From positions 1-50,997 of the forward strand of contig CANJIM010000013.1 of NCBI GenBank assembly GCA_947474495.1: 50,997 nucleotides of DNA. The letters are read 5' to 3'. The stretch is from Rhodospirillaceae bacterium. GTDB lineage: Bacteria; Pseudomonadota; Alphaproteobacteria; SMXQ01. A program made the translations under genes and the position numbers. Under the pieces are notes generated by a model that ran no database searches, had not been told where the DNA came from, and saw nothing but the letters and a program-made list of their open reading frames with translations. This document shows, piece after piece, positions 43,684 to 50,997 of the stretch (within the stretch, counting starts at the first letter, position 1; each line of letters begins with the position of its first letter).

Positions 43684-45657
43684 ATGCTGCCGCCCGGCTT
43701 GCAGCGTCTTAAACGTGCGTTTCTCGGCGATGCCAAGGATCCCCTGGCCCCGCAGGCGCGTCAGCATATGGCCCTGGCAGCCTTCCTCGCCTGGGTCGGC
43801 CTTGGCGCCGACGGATTGTCGTCCGCCAACTATGGCCCGGAAGAAACCTTCCTGGCGCTCGGCGGCCATACCCATCTCGCGCTCTATCTGGCGCTCGCCA
43901 CGGCGCTCACCGTCTTCATCATCGCGCTGGCCTACAACCAGGTCATCGAACTGTTCCCCTCGGGCGGCGGCGGCTACAAGGTCGCCACCACGCTGATCGG
44001 TCCGCGCGCCGGCCTTGTCTCCGGTTCGGCCCTGATCGTCGACTACGTCCTCACCATCGCCATCTCGATCGCCAGCGGCATCGATGCGCTGTTCAGCCTG
44101 CTGCCGCTGGCGGCGCAGACCTGGAAGCTGCCGGCCGAGGTGATCATGGTCGTGGTGTTGATGATCCTCAACATGCGCGGCATGAAAGAGCCGCTGAAGT
44201 TCCTGCTGCCGCTGTTCCTCGGCTTTCTCATCACCCACGGCGGCTTCATCATCGCCGGCATCCTGTCGCATGCCGGCAGCCTGCCCGATCTGATCCCCGA
44301 CACGCTCGCCGACACGAAGGACTATGCCGGCGAGATCGGCTGGTTCGCCCTGCTCTCGCTGTTGTTGCGCGCCTTCGCGCTCGGCGGCGGCACCTACACC
44401 GGGATCGAAGCCGTCTCCAACAACATCAACAACTTGAAAGAGCCGCGCGTCGCCACCGGCAAGGTGACGATGTTATATATGGCGAGCTCGCTCGCCTTCA
44501 CCGCCGGCGGCTTGATCGTGCTCTATCTGCTGTGGAATCCGACGCCGTCGGACGGCATGACGCTGAACGCCTCGACCTTCACCACGATCCTGCATGCTGC
44601 CTTCGGCGACGACTCCTGGGTCGGCCAAGGCATTCTTCTGCTCACCCTCACCTTCGCCGCCGGCCTGCTGTTCGTCGCCGCCAACACCGGCTTCCTCGGC
44701 GGCCCCGCCGTGCTCGCCAACATGGCCGCCGACCGCTGGGTGCCGCATCAGTTCAGCCAGCTGTCCAACCGGCTGGTGACGCAGAATGGTCTGCTGCTGA
44801 TGGGCGCGGCGGCGGTGATCCTGCTGGTCATCACCGGCGGCGACGTCTCCACCCTGGTGGTGCTCTATTCGATCAACGTGTTCCTCACCTTCTCGCTCAG
44901 CCTATATGGCCTCTGCGTGCATTGGTGGAAGAACCGCGCGGTCGCGCCGCGCGCCTATCAGCGCCTCGGCATGGCGCTGCTCGGCTTCGTCGTCTGCGCC
45001 GGTATTCTCTCGACGACGATCTTCGAGAAGTTCACCCACGGCGCTTGGCTCACAGTGCTCATCACCGGCCTCGTCATCACCACCGGCTTCGCCATCCGCC
45101 GCCACTACCGCGGCGTCTCCGGCCAGCTTGCCAAGGTCGATGCGCTGTTCGCCACCGCCGCGCCGCCGATCCCGCCCGGCGCCGTGCAGCCGCTCGATCC
45201 GCAGGCGCCGACCGCCGTGTTCCTGGTCGGCCGCAGCCTCGGCGCCGGCATGCACACGCTGCTCTCGACCCAGCGCCTGTTCCCCAATCAGTTCAAGAAC
45301 TTCATCTTCATCAGCATCGGCGAAATCGACGCCGAGAGCTTCCACGGCGAGGAATTGCTGACCGAACTGCGCGCTGAAGTCGAAGATAACCTCGAAAGCT
45401 ACGTCAATTACTGCCGACGCCACGGCTGGGCCGCGACCTCGATGCACAGTTTCGGCACCGACGTGGTCGACCGCCTGCTGACGCTGGCCGATATGATCGT
45501 GCGGCAATATCCCAACAGCATGTTCTTCGCCGCCCAGCTGATCTTCGCCGAGGACAACGGCCTGACCCGCTTGCTGCACAACCAGACGGCCTATGCCATC
45601 CAGCGCGACCTGCATCTGCGCGGCGTCCCGATGGTCATCCTGCCGATGAAGCTTTAG
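43684..45657 (+). CDS. APC-superfamily transporter with large C-terminal cytoplasmic domain
   Basis: A 657-residue protein from ATG 43684 (a TTG lies in frame at 43672). About 12 hydrophobic segments cover residues 30-460, with GADGLSSANYGPEETFLALG at the start and GGGTYTGIEAVSNNI near 240, as in amino-acid/polyamine/organocation permeases. The last 150 or so residues (AVFLVGRSLGAGMHTLLSTQ … VVILPMKL-like) form a soluble domain with a Rossmann-like feel. I cannot name the substrate. The upstream gap contains a perfect 6+1+6 palindrome CGGAATCATTCCG at 43560-43572. Confidence 0.85.
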   Translation: MLPPGLQRLKRAFLGDAKDPLAPQARQHMALAAFLAWVGLGADGLSSANYGPEETFLALGGHTHLALYLALATALTVFIIALAYNQVIELFPSGGGGYKVATTLIGPRAGLVSGSALIVDYVLTIAISIASGIDALFSLLPLAAQTWKLPAEVIMVVVLMILNMRGMKEPLKFLLPLFLGFLITHGGFIIAGILSHAGSLPDLIPDTLADTKDYAGEIGWFALLSLLLRAFALGGGTYTGIEAVSNNINNLKEPRVATGKVTMLYMASSLAFTAGGLIVLYLLWNPTPSDGMTLNASTFTTILHAAFGDDSWVGQGILLLTLTFAAGLLFVAANTGFLGGPAVLANMAADRWVPHQFSQLSNRLVTQNGLLLMGAAAVILLVITGGDVSTLVVLYSINVFLTFSLSLYGLCVHWWKNRAVAPRAYQRLGMALLGFVVCAGILSTTIFEKFTHGAWLTVLITGLVITTGFAIRRHYRGVSGQLAKVDALFATAAPPIPPGAVQPLDPQAPTAVFLVGRSLGAGMHTLLSTQRLFPNQFKNFIFISIGEIDAESFHGEELLTELRAEVEDNLESYVNYCRRHGWAATSMHSFGTDVVDRLLTLADMIVRQYPNSMFFAAQLIFAEDNGLTRLLHNQTAYAIQRDLHLRGVPMVILPMKL

Positions 45658-45713
45658 CTCCACCGCAGCCCGCGCTATAACGCCGCGACCCCACGCCACA
45701 TAGCGAGCGCAGC

Positions 45714-46298
45714 ATGGCCCGCGTCACCTCCCTTTGCGTTTACTGCGGCGCCAGCGCCGGCGCCGACCCGCGCCATGCCGAGGCCGCCGCCGAACTCGGC
45801 AGGCTGCTCGGCAAGCAGGGCATCACCCTGGTCTATGGCGGTGGCCGCGTCGGCCTCATGGGCATCGTCGCCGACGCGACACTGGCGGCCGGCGGCAAGG
45901 TGATCGGCGTCATCCCGACCATGCTGAAGACCAAGGAGTTGGCCCACCCCGGCTGCACCGAACTGATCGCGGTGGACACGATGCACGCGCGCAAGCAGCG
46001 CATGTTCGAGCTGTCCGACGCCTTCGCCATTCTGCCCGGCGGCCTCGGCACGCTCGACGAAGCCTTCGAGATGATCACCTGGAAGCAGTTGCGCATGCAC
46101 GACAAGCCGATCCTGCTGCTCGACATCGCCGGCTATTGGCGGCCGTTCCGCGAGATGATGCGCCATGTCGTCGAGGGCGGCTTCGCGCGCGGCGAACATG
46201 AAACGCTGATCACCCCGGTCGAGCGCATCGCCGACATTCCCGGCGTCCTCGCCGGCCTGCCTGAGCCGGCCCTGCCGGCGCAGCCGGATAAGCTGTAG
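45714..46298 (+). CDS. LOG-family (TIGR00730) nucleoside-monophosphate phosphoribohydrolase
   Basis: A 194-residue Rossmann-fold protein of the family annotated as cytokinin riboside 5'-monophosphate phosphoribohydrolase or lysine-decarboxylase-like. Signature residues are [12 protein letters not shown] at the start, [10 protein letters not shown] near 40, [15 protein letters not shown] near 90 and PGGLGTLDE near 112 (PGGxGTxxE). Activity would be hydrolysis of AMP or modified AMP to base and ribose-5-phosphate. The stop codon lies inside the first copy of a 25-bp tandem duplication. Confidence 0.88.
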   Translation: MARVTSLCVYCGASAGADPRHAEAAAELGRLLGKQGITLVYGGGRVGLMGIVADATLAAGGKVIGVIPTMLKTKELAHPGCTELIAVDTMHARKQRMFELSDAFAILPGGLGTLDEAFEMITWKQLRMHDKPILLLDIAGYWRPFREMMRHVVEGGFARGEHETLITPVERIADIPGVLAGLPEPALPAQPDKL

Positions 46299-46326
46299 TT
46301 CGGCGCAGCCGGAGAAGCTGTAGTTC
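46277..46326 (+). repeat. 25-bp tandem duplication across a stop codon
   Basis: Two adjacent 25-base copies, 46277-46301 and 46302-46326, starting GGCGCAGCCGGA and ending AGCTGTAGTTC, differ at one base (T at 46289, G at 46314). The first copy contains the TAG stop of the LOG-family gene, so the second is entirely 3' untranslated. Confidence 0.85.
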
Positions 46327-46549
46327 GGCCCTAAAAACCCGAGATTTTCCGCCATTTTTCGCAGGGCGGAGAGGCTTTCGAGGCACCATGGCCCGGCGGC
46401 CCCGGCCAACCTTGCGCGGGGCCCCTCGGCTGATTAAGGTGCCCTGCGCTTTCGCCCGATTTCCATCCGACCACCGCCCCGCCCCCTGTCATATGCGGCC
46501 ACACGCCGCGGGGGCATCTTCGGCGGCCCAACAGGAGACTGAGGACACC

Positions 46550-47770
46550 ATGGCCAAGATTCAGGTCAAGACCCCGCTCGTCGAACTCGACGGCGACGAG
46601 ATGACGCGGATCATCTGGAAGTTCATTAAAGACAAGCTGATCCTGCCGTACCTCGACGTCGACCTGAAATACTACGACCTCGGCGTCGAGCATCGCGACG
46701 CGACTTCCGACAAGGTCACCGTGGAATCCGCCGAGGCGATCAAGAAGTACGGCGTCGGCGTCAAATGCGCGACGATCACCCCGGACGCCGGCCGCGTGAA
46801 GGAATTCAACCTCAAGGAAATGTGGAAGTCGCCCAACGGCACGATCCGCAACATCCTCGACGGCACCGTGTTCCGCGAGCCGATCATCTGCAAGAACGTG
46901 CCGCGCCTGGTGCCGGGCTGGACCAAGCCCATCGTCATCGGCCGTCACGCCTTCGGCGACCAATACCGCGCCACCGACATCATCATGCCGGGCAAGGGCA
47001 CGCTGACCATGACCTTCACGCCGGAGGGCAGCGGCGCGCCGATCACCCGCGAAGTGTTCAAGTCGCCGAGCGCCGGCGTCGCCATGGCGATGTACAACCT
47101 CGACGAATCGATCCGCGGCTTCGCCCGCGCCTGCTTCAACTACGGCCTGGCCAAGAAGTGGCCGGTGTATTTGTCGACCAAGAACACCATCCTGAAGGTC
47201 TATGACGGCCGCTTCATGGACCTGTTCCAGGAAGTGTTCGACACGGAATTCAAGGCGAAGTTCGACGAGCTGAAGATCATCTACGAGCACCGCCTGATTG
47301 ACGACATGGTCGCCAGCGCCATGAAGTGGAGCGGCGGCTATGTGTGGGCCTGCAAGAACTACGACGGCGACGTGCAGTCCGACACCGTCGCCCAGGGCTT
47401 CGGCTCGCTCGGCCTGATGACCTCCGTCCTGCTCGCGCCCGACGGCAAGACCGTCGAAGCGGAAGCGGCGCACGGCACGGTGACGCGCCACTACCGCGAA
47501 CATCAGAAGGGCAAGGAGACCTCGACCAATCCGATCGCGTCGATCTTCGCCTGGACGCGCGGCCTCAACTATCGCGGCAAGTTCGACGGCACGCCCGACG
47601 TGGTGAAGTTCGCCGACGCGCTCGAGAAGGTCTGCATCGACACCGTCGAAGACGGCCACATGACGAAGGACCTGGCCTTGCTGATCGGCCCGGACCAGAA
47701 GTGGCTGACCACGACGCAGTTCCTCGACAAGATCGACAGCAACCTGAAGGCGGCGCTGTCGAAGGCGTAA
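46550..47770 (+). CDS. icd: NADP-dependent isocitrate dehydrogenase
   Basis: A 406-residue TCA-cycle enzyme converting isocitrate to 2-oxoglutarate with NADPH formation. It is the eukaryote-like (type II) form usual in Alphaproteobacteria: start [21 protein letters not shown], then [19 protein letters not shown] (substrate-phosphate loop with S-N-R) and [20 protein letters not shown] (metal-binding aspartates). The ATG at 46550 follows GGAG-A-CTGAGGA. The open frame upstream to 46388 is leader. A strong terminator lies 27 bases downstream. Confidence 0.95.
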   Translation: MAKIQVKTPLVELDGDEMTRIIWKFIKDKLILPYLDVDLKYYDLGVEHRDATSDKVTVESAEAIKKYGVGVKCATITPDAGRVKEFNLKEMWKSPNGTIRNILDGTVFREPIICKNVPRLVPGWTKPIVIGRHAFGDQYRATDIIMPGKGTLTMTFTPEGSGAPITREVFKSPSAGVAMAMYNLDESIRGFARACFNYGLAKKWPVYLSTKNTILKVYDGRFMDLFQEVFDTEFKAKFDELKIIYEHRLIDDMVASAMKWSGGYVWACKNYDGDVQSDTVAQGFGSLGLMTSVLLAPDGKTVEAEAAHGTVTRHYREHQKGKETSTNPIASIFAWTRGLNYRGKFDGTPDVVKFADALEKVCIDTVEDGHMTKDLALLIGPDQKWLTTTQFLDKIDSNLKAALSKA

Positions 47771-47796
47771 GCTTCAGATACACGGCTCAAGAAAAA

Positions 47797-47826
47797 CCCC
47801 GCGGGATCGCTCCCGCGGGGTTTTTG
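47797..47826 (+). terminator. intrinsic terminator of icd
   Basis: A perfect 10-bp stem CCCCGCGGGA (47797-47806) / TCCCGCGGGG (47811-47820) with a TCGC loop, preceded by AAAAA and followed by TTTTTG. It resembles the hairpin at 48427-48472: the core differs at four positions, of which two make a compensated stem pair. Confidence 0.92.
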
Positions 47827-47858
47827 TTTTCAATAGCCCAAGTTCGAACGACGATCCC

Positions 47859-48320
47859 TCAGTTCGTCAGCCCCTTGGGCGCTGTCGCATCGGACGTCTG
47901 CGGCGCCGCGGGCTCGGCCGGCGTTACCGGCACTGGCATGATAGGCACCAGGGTGATGTTGACCGGGCTGTCATATTTGTTATCGGCACCCGAGGCTGAA
48001 TCGATCGCCCAACCGATGCCGCCGCCGAGGATGATGTTTCCAAAGGTCGCGCCGGCGGCAGCTGATTTATTGAAGAAGGTCGCCTAATGAAATTCCGGCT
48101 TTAGGCATTTGATCGTGATGTCGTGCTTGGTTTTCTTGATCGTCGTGGCGCCTGGTGTCGGGCTGACACGGGCGATCGAAATGCCTTCACGGATCAGGTC
48201 GCAATTCGCGCCAGCCGGATTGGTATTGATGACGATTTCCTGAGACGTGCCTTCGACGACCGACGAGCAGCCAGCAAGAAGAGCGATACTTGCCGCAGCA
48301 AGCAGAGTGCGTCAGTACAT
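47859..48320 (-). pseudogene. lipoprotein gene broken by two nonsense codons
   Basis: One minus-strand frame of 154 codons runs from ATG 48320 (after a GGGGGG ribosome site) to TGA at 47859-47861. It encodes a lipoprotein: basic start, hydrophobic run, lipobox LLAGC (cysteine 18), then a domain containing TSQEIVINTNPAGANC, and ending in a glycine-rich ATFGNIILGGGIGWAIDSAS segment known from alphaproteobacterial outer lipoproteins. The frame has no indels but holds TGA at codon 3 (48312-48314) and TAG at codon 79 (48084-48086). Both are explained by single C-to-T changes (CGA, CAG). This looks like recent inactivation. Confidence 0.75.
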
Positions 48321-48426
48321 TTTATTCCCCCCGGATATGTAATCGACTCTTCGATTATATCGCCTGTCTATGGGGATAAAAGCCTCACCTTGAGCAGCGT
48401 TTTCACGATGCGCAGACGCTGGAGGG

Positions 48427-48472
48427 CGCCAAACAAACCCCGCAGGAGCGATCCTGCGGGGTTTGTTTGGCG
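48427..48472 (-). terminator. 21-bp perfect hairpin downstream of alaS
   Basis: The arms 48427-48447 and 48452-48472 are exact inverted repeats of 21 bases around a GCGA/TCGC tetraloop. On the minus strand the descending arm contains GGGGTTTGTTTGG. It lies about 125 bases after the alaS stop and about 107 bases before the broken lipoprotein start, so it may end the alaS transcript. Confidence 0.65.
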
Positions 48473-48492
48473 GTGCCCATGCCACTTTATCG

Positions 48493-48584
48493 ACCGTCAC
48501 CCTCGGGCTTGACCCGAGGGTCCATTGATCCGGCGCTCGAGCGCGTAATGCATGGATGCTCGGATCAAGTCCGAGCATGACGGT
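48493..48584. repeat. dispersed intergenic palindromic repeat (alphaproteobacterial type)
   Basis: A 92-base element bounded by ACCGTCA and TGACGGT. Inside are two short dyads, CTCGGGCTTGACCCGAG and GCTCGGATCAAGTCCGAGC, and matching TCCAT/ATGGA pairs. Its minus strand translates as VMLGLDPSIHALRARAPDQ…, the phrase that recurs as spurious protein in Alphaproteobacteria because this repeat is scattered in many genomes. It sits just after the alaS stop. It is not a gene. Confidence 0.8.
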
Positions 48585-48596
48585 TTTCAAACAGCT

Positions 48597-50997
48597 TTAA
48601 GCCGGCACTTTCGCCACGGCATGCTCGACCGCTTGCAATGCGGCATCGGCCTTGTCGGCGTCGGGGCCGCCGGCTTGTGCCATGGCGGGGCGGCCGCCGC
48701 CGCCTTTGCCGCCGAGCGCTTCGGCGGCAACCTTCACCAGATCGACGGCGTTGAAGCGGCCGGTCAGATCGTCGGTGACGGAGACGACGACCGAGGCCTT
48801 CCCGTCGGTGACGGCGATCAGCGCGACGATGCCGGAGCCGACCTTGGCCTTGAAATCGTCGGCCATGCCCTTGAGGTCTTTCGCAGCGACGCCATCGAGC
48901 TTGCGCGCGACGAGCTTCACACCGCCGATGTCCTTGGCCAGTTCGCCGGTGGACGCGCCGCCCGACGACGCGCCGGACGCGCCGAGCAGCGCGAGCTGCT
49001 TCTTGGCGTCGGCCAGTTCGCGCTCGAGGCGGCGGCGCTCGTCGGCGAGGGCAGCGACACGCGCCGGCAGGTCGGCGGGCGCGGTCTTCAGCACGGCAGC
49101 GGCTTCGGCCAGCCGCGCACTCTGCTGTTCGTCCCAGCGGTCGGCGGCTTCGCCGGTCAGCGCTTCGATGCGGCGGACGCCGGAGGCCAGCGCGCCCTCG
49201 GCGACGATGCGGAAAGCGCCGATGTCGCCGGTGCGGGTGACATGGGTGCCGCCGCACAGTTCGGTCGAATAGGGCTTGGCGTCGGAGGTCGGGATCTCGT
49301 CGTCGAGGCCCATGGAGACGACGCGCACCTCATCGCCGTATTTCTCGCCGAACAATGCCATGGCGCCTTCGGCCACAGCGGCGTCGGGCGTCATCAAGCG
49401 CGTGGCGACGTCGGCGTTGCGGCGCACCAGGCGGTTGACGTCGCGTTCGATGACGAGCAGTTCGTCCGGCACGATCGGCTTGTTGTGGCTGAAGTCGAAG
49501 CGCAGGCGATCCGGCGCGACCATCGAGCCCTTCTGCGTCACATGCGGGCCCAAGCGGCGGCGCAGCGCGGCGTGCAGCAAGTGCGTCGCGGAGTGATGCG
49601 CGCGCAAGGAAGAGCGGCGCTTGCCGTCGACGCGCAGTTCGACCGTGTCGCCGACTTTGAGCGCGCCCTTGGTGAGCTTGCCGTGATGGACGAGGAGATC
49701 GCCGAGCTTCTTGTGGGTGTCGGTGACGGTGAATTCCGCAGCGCCTGACTTGCCGTCTTGAGATGTGATTGTGCCGACATCGCCCATCTGGCCGCCGGAC
49801 TCGCCGTAGAACGGCGACTGGTTGACGATCACCGCGCCCTCCTGGCCGGCCTTGAGGTCGGTGACGCTCTTGCCGTCCGCCACCAAGGCGACGATCTTGC
49901 CATCCGCCGTTTCCGTCGTGTAGCCGAGGAATTCGCTGGCACCGACGGCGTCGCGGATTTCAAACCACAGCTTCTCGGTGGCGGCCTCGCCCGAGCCAGA
50001 CCAGGCGGCGCGGGCATCCTGGCGCTGCTTTTCCATCGCCCTGTCGAAGCCGGCGCGCGCGACCTTGCGGTTCTGCGCGCGCAGCGCGTCTTCCGTCAGA
50101 TCGTAGGGGAAGCCGAAGGTGTCGTAGAGCTTGAAGGCGACCTCGCCCGGCAGTTCGGCGCCGGAGGCGAGTTTCTTCGTCTCGTCTTCGAGCAATTTCA
50201 GGCCGCGATCGAGCATGGTGAGGAAGCGCGATTCCTCGAGCTTCAGCGTCTCGGCGATCAGCGCCTCGGCGCGCGCCAGTTCGGGATAGGCCTGGCCCAT
50301 CTGCTTGACCAGGGCCGGCGCCAGCTTCCACATCACCGGCTCGCGGGCGCCGGCGATATTCGCGTGGCGCATGGCGCGGCGCATGATGCGGCGGAGCACA
50401 TAGCCGCGCCCTTCGTTCGACGGCAGCACGCCGTCGGCCATCAGGAAGCAGGAGGAGCGTAGGTGGTCGGCGATGACGCGATGACTGACCTTGTGCGGGC
50501 CGTCGGCCGGGCTGCCGATCGCTTGCGACGAGGCCTCGATCAGGGCGCGCAGCGTGTCGGTGTCGTAATTGTCATGCTTGCCCTGCAGCACGGCAGCGAG
50601 GCGCTCGAGGCCCATGCCGGTGTCGATCGACGGGCGCGGCAGCGGCTGGCGGTTGTCCGGCGCCAACTGCTCGTATTGCATGAAGACGAGATTCCAGATC
50701 TCGATGAAGCGATCGCCGTCCTGGTCGGCGCTGCCCGGCGGGCCGCCCGGAATATGGTCGCCGTGGTCGTAGAAGATTTCTGAGCAGGGGCCGCAGGGGC
50801 CGGTGTCGCCCATCGACCAGAAATTGTCGCTGGTCGGGATGCGGATGATGCGATGGTCGGTCAGGCCGGCGATCTTCTTCCACAGGTTCGCAGCTTCGTC
50901 GTCCGTGTGATAGACGGTGACGCAGAGCTTGTCCTTGGCGAGGCCGAATTCCTTGGTGATCAAATTCCAGGCCAGCTCGATGGCGCGCTCTTTGAAA
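48597..50997 (-). CDS. alaS: alanyl-tRNA synthetase, 5' end beyond the window
   Basis: The C-terminal 800 codons of AlaRS, which charges tRNA-Ala; the frame runs off the right edge, where [19 protein letters not shown] is already inside the catalytic domain. Class II motifs appear as [14 protein letters not shown] and [14 protein letters not shown]. The editing domain has [13 protein letters not shown] (HxxxH) and CGGTHV for zinc binding. The C-terminal dimerisation domain has a glycine-rich [16 protein letters not shown]. An internal TTG at 50963 is not the start. In many Alphaproteobacteria alaS lies between recA and icd; icd is indeed nearby. Confidence 0.95.
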   Translation of the reverse strand, partial: FKERAIELAWNLITKEFGLAKDKLCVTVYHTDDEAANLWKKIAGLTDHRIIRIPTSDNFWSMGDTGPCGPCSEIFYDHGDHIPGGPPGSADQDGDRFIEIWNLVFMQYEQLAPDNRQPLPRPSIDTGMGLERLAAVLQGKHDNYDTDTLRALIEASSQAIGSPADGPHKVSHRVIADHLRSSCFLMADGVLPSNEGRGYVLRRIMRRAMRHANIAGAREPVMWKLAPALVKQMGQAYPELARAEALIAETLKLEESRFLTMLDRGLKLLEDETKKLASGAELPGEVAFKLYDTFGFPYDLTEDALRAQNRKVARAGFDRAMEKQRQDARAAWSGSGEAATEKLWFEIRDAVGASEFLGYTTETADGKIVALVADGKSVTDLKAGQEGAVIVNQSPFYGESGGQMGDVGTITSQDGKSGAAEFTVTDTHKKLGDLLVHHGKLTKGALKVGDTVELRVDGKRRSSLRAHHSATHLLHAALRRRLGPHVTQKGSMVAPDRLRFDFSHNKPIVPDELLVIERDVNRLVRRNADVATRLMTPDAAVAEGAMALFGEKYGDEVRVVSMGLDDEIPTSDAKPYSTELCGGTHVTRTGDIGAFRIVAEGALASGVRRIEALTGEAADRWDEQQSARLAEAAAVLKTAPADLPARVAALADERRRLERELADAKKQLALLGASGASSGGASTGELAKDIGGVKLVARKLDGVAAKDLKGMADDFKAKVGSGIVALIAVTDGKASVVVSVTDDLTGRFNAVDLVKVAAEALGGKGGGGRPAMAQAGGPDADKADAALQAVEHAVAKVPA

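Noticed and set aside
46331-47659. 442-residue frame antisense to icd
   Set aside because: icd on the plus strand is unambiguous, and the antisense reading has shadow composition.
48312-48590. 92-residue minus-strand frame beginning MKTVMLGLDPSIHA
   Set aside because: It is the well-known spurious translation of the palindromic intergenic repeat.
1-50997. tRNA, rRNA, CRISPR, phage or integrase features
   Set aside because: I looked for conserved tRNA arms with CCA ends, spaced direct repeats and integrase or transposase motifs and saw none.

Overview
The window reads as chromosomal DNA of a GC-rich alphaproteobacterium with a soil-type metabolism. The pointers are the alaS/icd neighbourhood, a short two-domain Psd next to PssA, an intergenic palindrome whose translation contains the MLGLDPSI string typical of alphaproteobacterial genomes, tripartite tricarboxylate (TTT) transporters with Bug-type binding proteins, and strong third-position GC. 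A Rhodospirillales- or Rhizobiales-like source fits, but the genus cannot be fixed from these bases. I saw no rRNA, tRNA, CRISPR array, phage module or intact insertion sequence.

Positions 129-5590 hold a complete five-gene peptide/nickel-type ABC importer whose genes abut or overlap at stop/start codons. It meets head-on a molybdenum hydroxylase large subunit (5587-7923) encoded without its usual FAD and 2Fe-2S partners. From 8072 to 17752 lie a ThDP enzyme, a DapA-family lyase, a cytoplasmic bis-MGD molybdoenzyme of the BisC type, a GntR/FCD regulator, a thiol-dioxygenase-like cupin, a dihydroxyphthalate-decarboxylase-like protein, a YeiH-type exporter and a CysL/YeiE-type LysR regulator. 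The mix of sulfoxide-reductase-like, thiol-dioxygenase-like and sulfite/sulfate-export genes suggests catabolism of a sulfur-containing organic compound. The substrate is inference. A 16-bp palindrome in one divergent promoter region has a 13/16 match in the other and is a good candidate operator for the GntR protein.

Positions 17809-26267 are mixed: a class II aldolase, a small exported protein, the ABC-F ATPase Uup, a DHA2 drug exporter, a tiny lipoprotein, a purine-salvage pair (gpt and an NCS2 permease, convergent) and a secreted alpha/beta hydrolase. The stretch between the lipoprotein and gpt can fold into a hairpin, a three-way junction closed by an 18-bp perfect stem, and an intrinsic terminator ending 42 bases before the gpt start. 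It is the best candidate here for an undescribed RNA element.

Positions 26501-29036 carry an ergothioneine unit (egtB, egtD and a DUF427 gene, each overlapping the next by 4 bases). Positions 29043-38363 form a second catabolic region: a Rieske oxygenase, a Bug-like binding protein with an extra C-terminal domain, two short-chain dehydrogenases (one lacking its catalytic Ser and Tyr), an acyl-CoA synthetase resembling oxalate-CoA ligases, a decayed HD-GYP fragment, and a complete tctB-tctA-tctC TTT transporter.

Positions 38678-50997 are more housekeeping: a lone response-regulator receiver, psd-pssA for phosphatidylethanolamine synthesis, a LysM protein, two c-type cytochromes, an APC transporter, a LOG-family protein, icd, a lipoprotein gene broken by two nonsense codons and lying between two related hairpins, an intergenic palindromic repeat, and alaS cut by the right edge.
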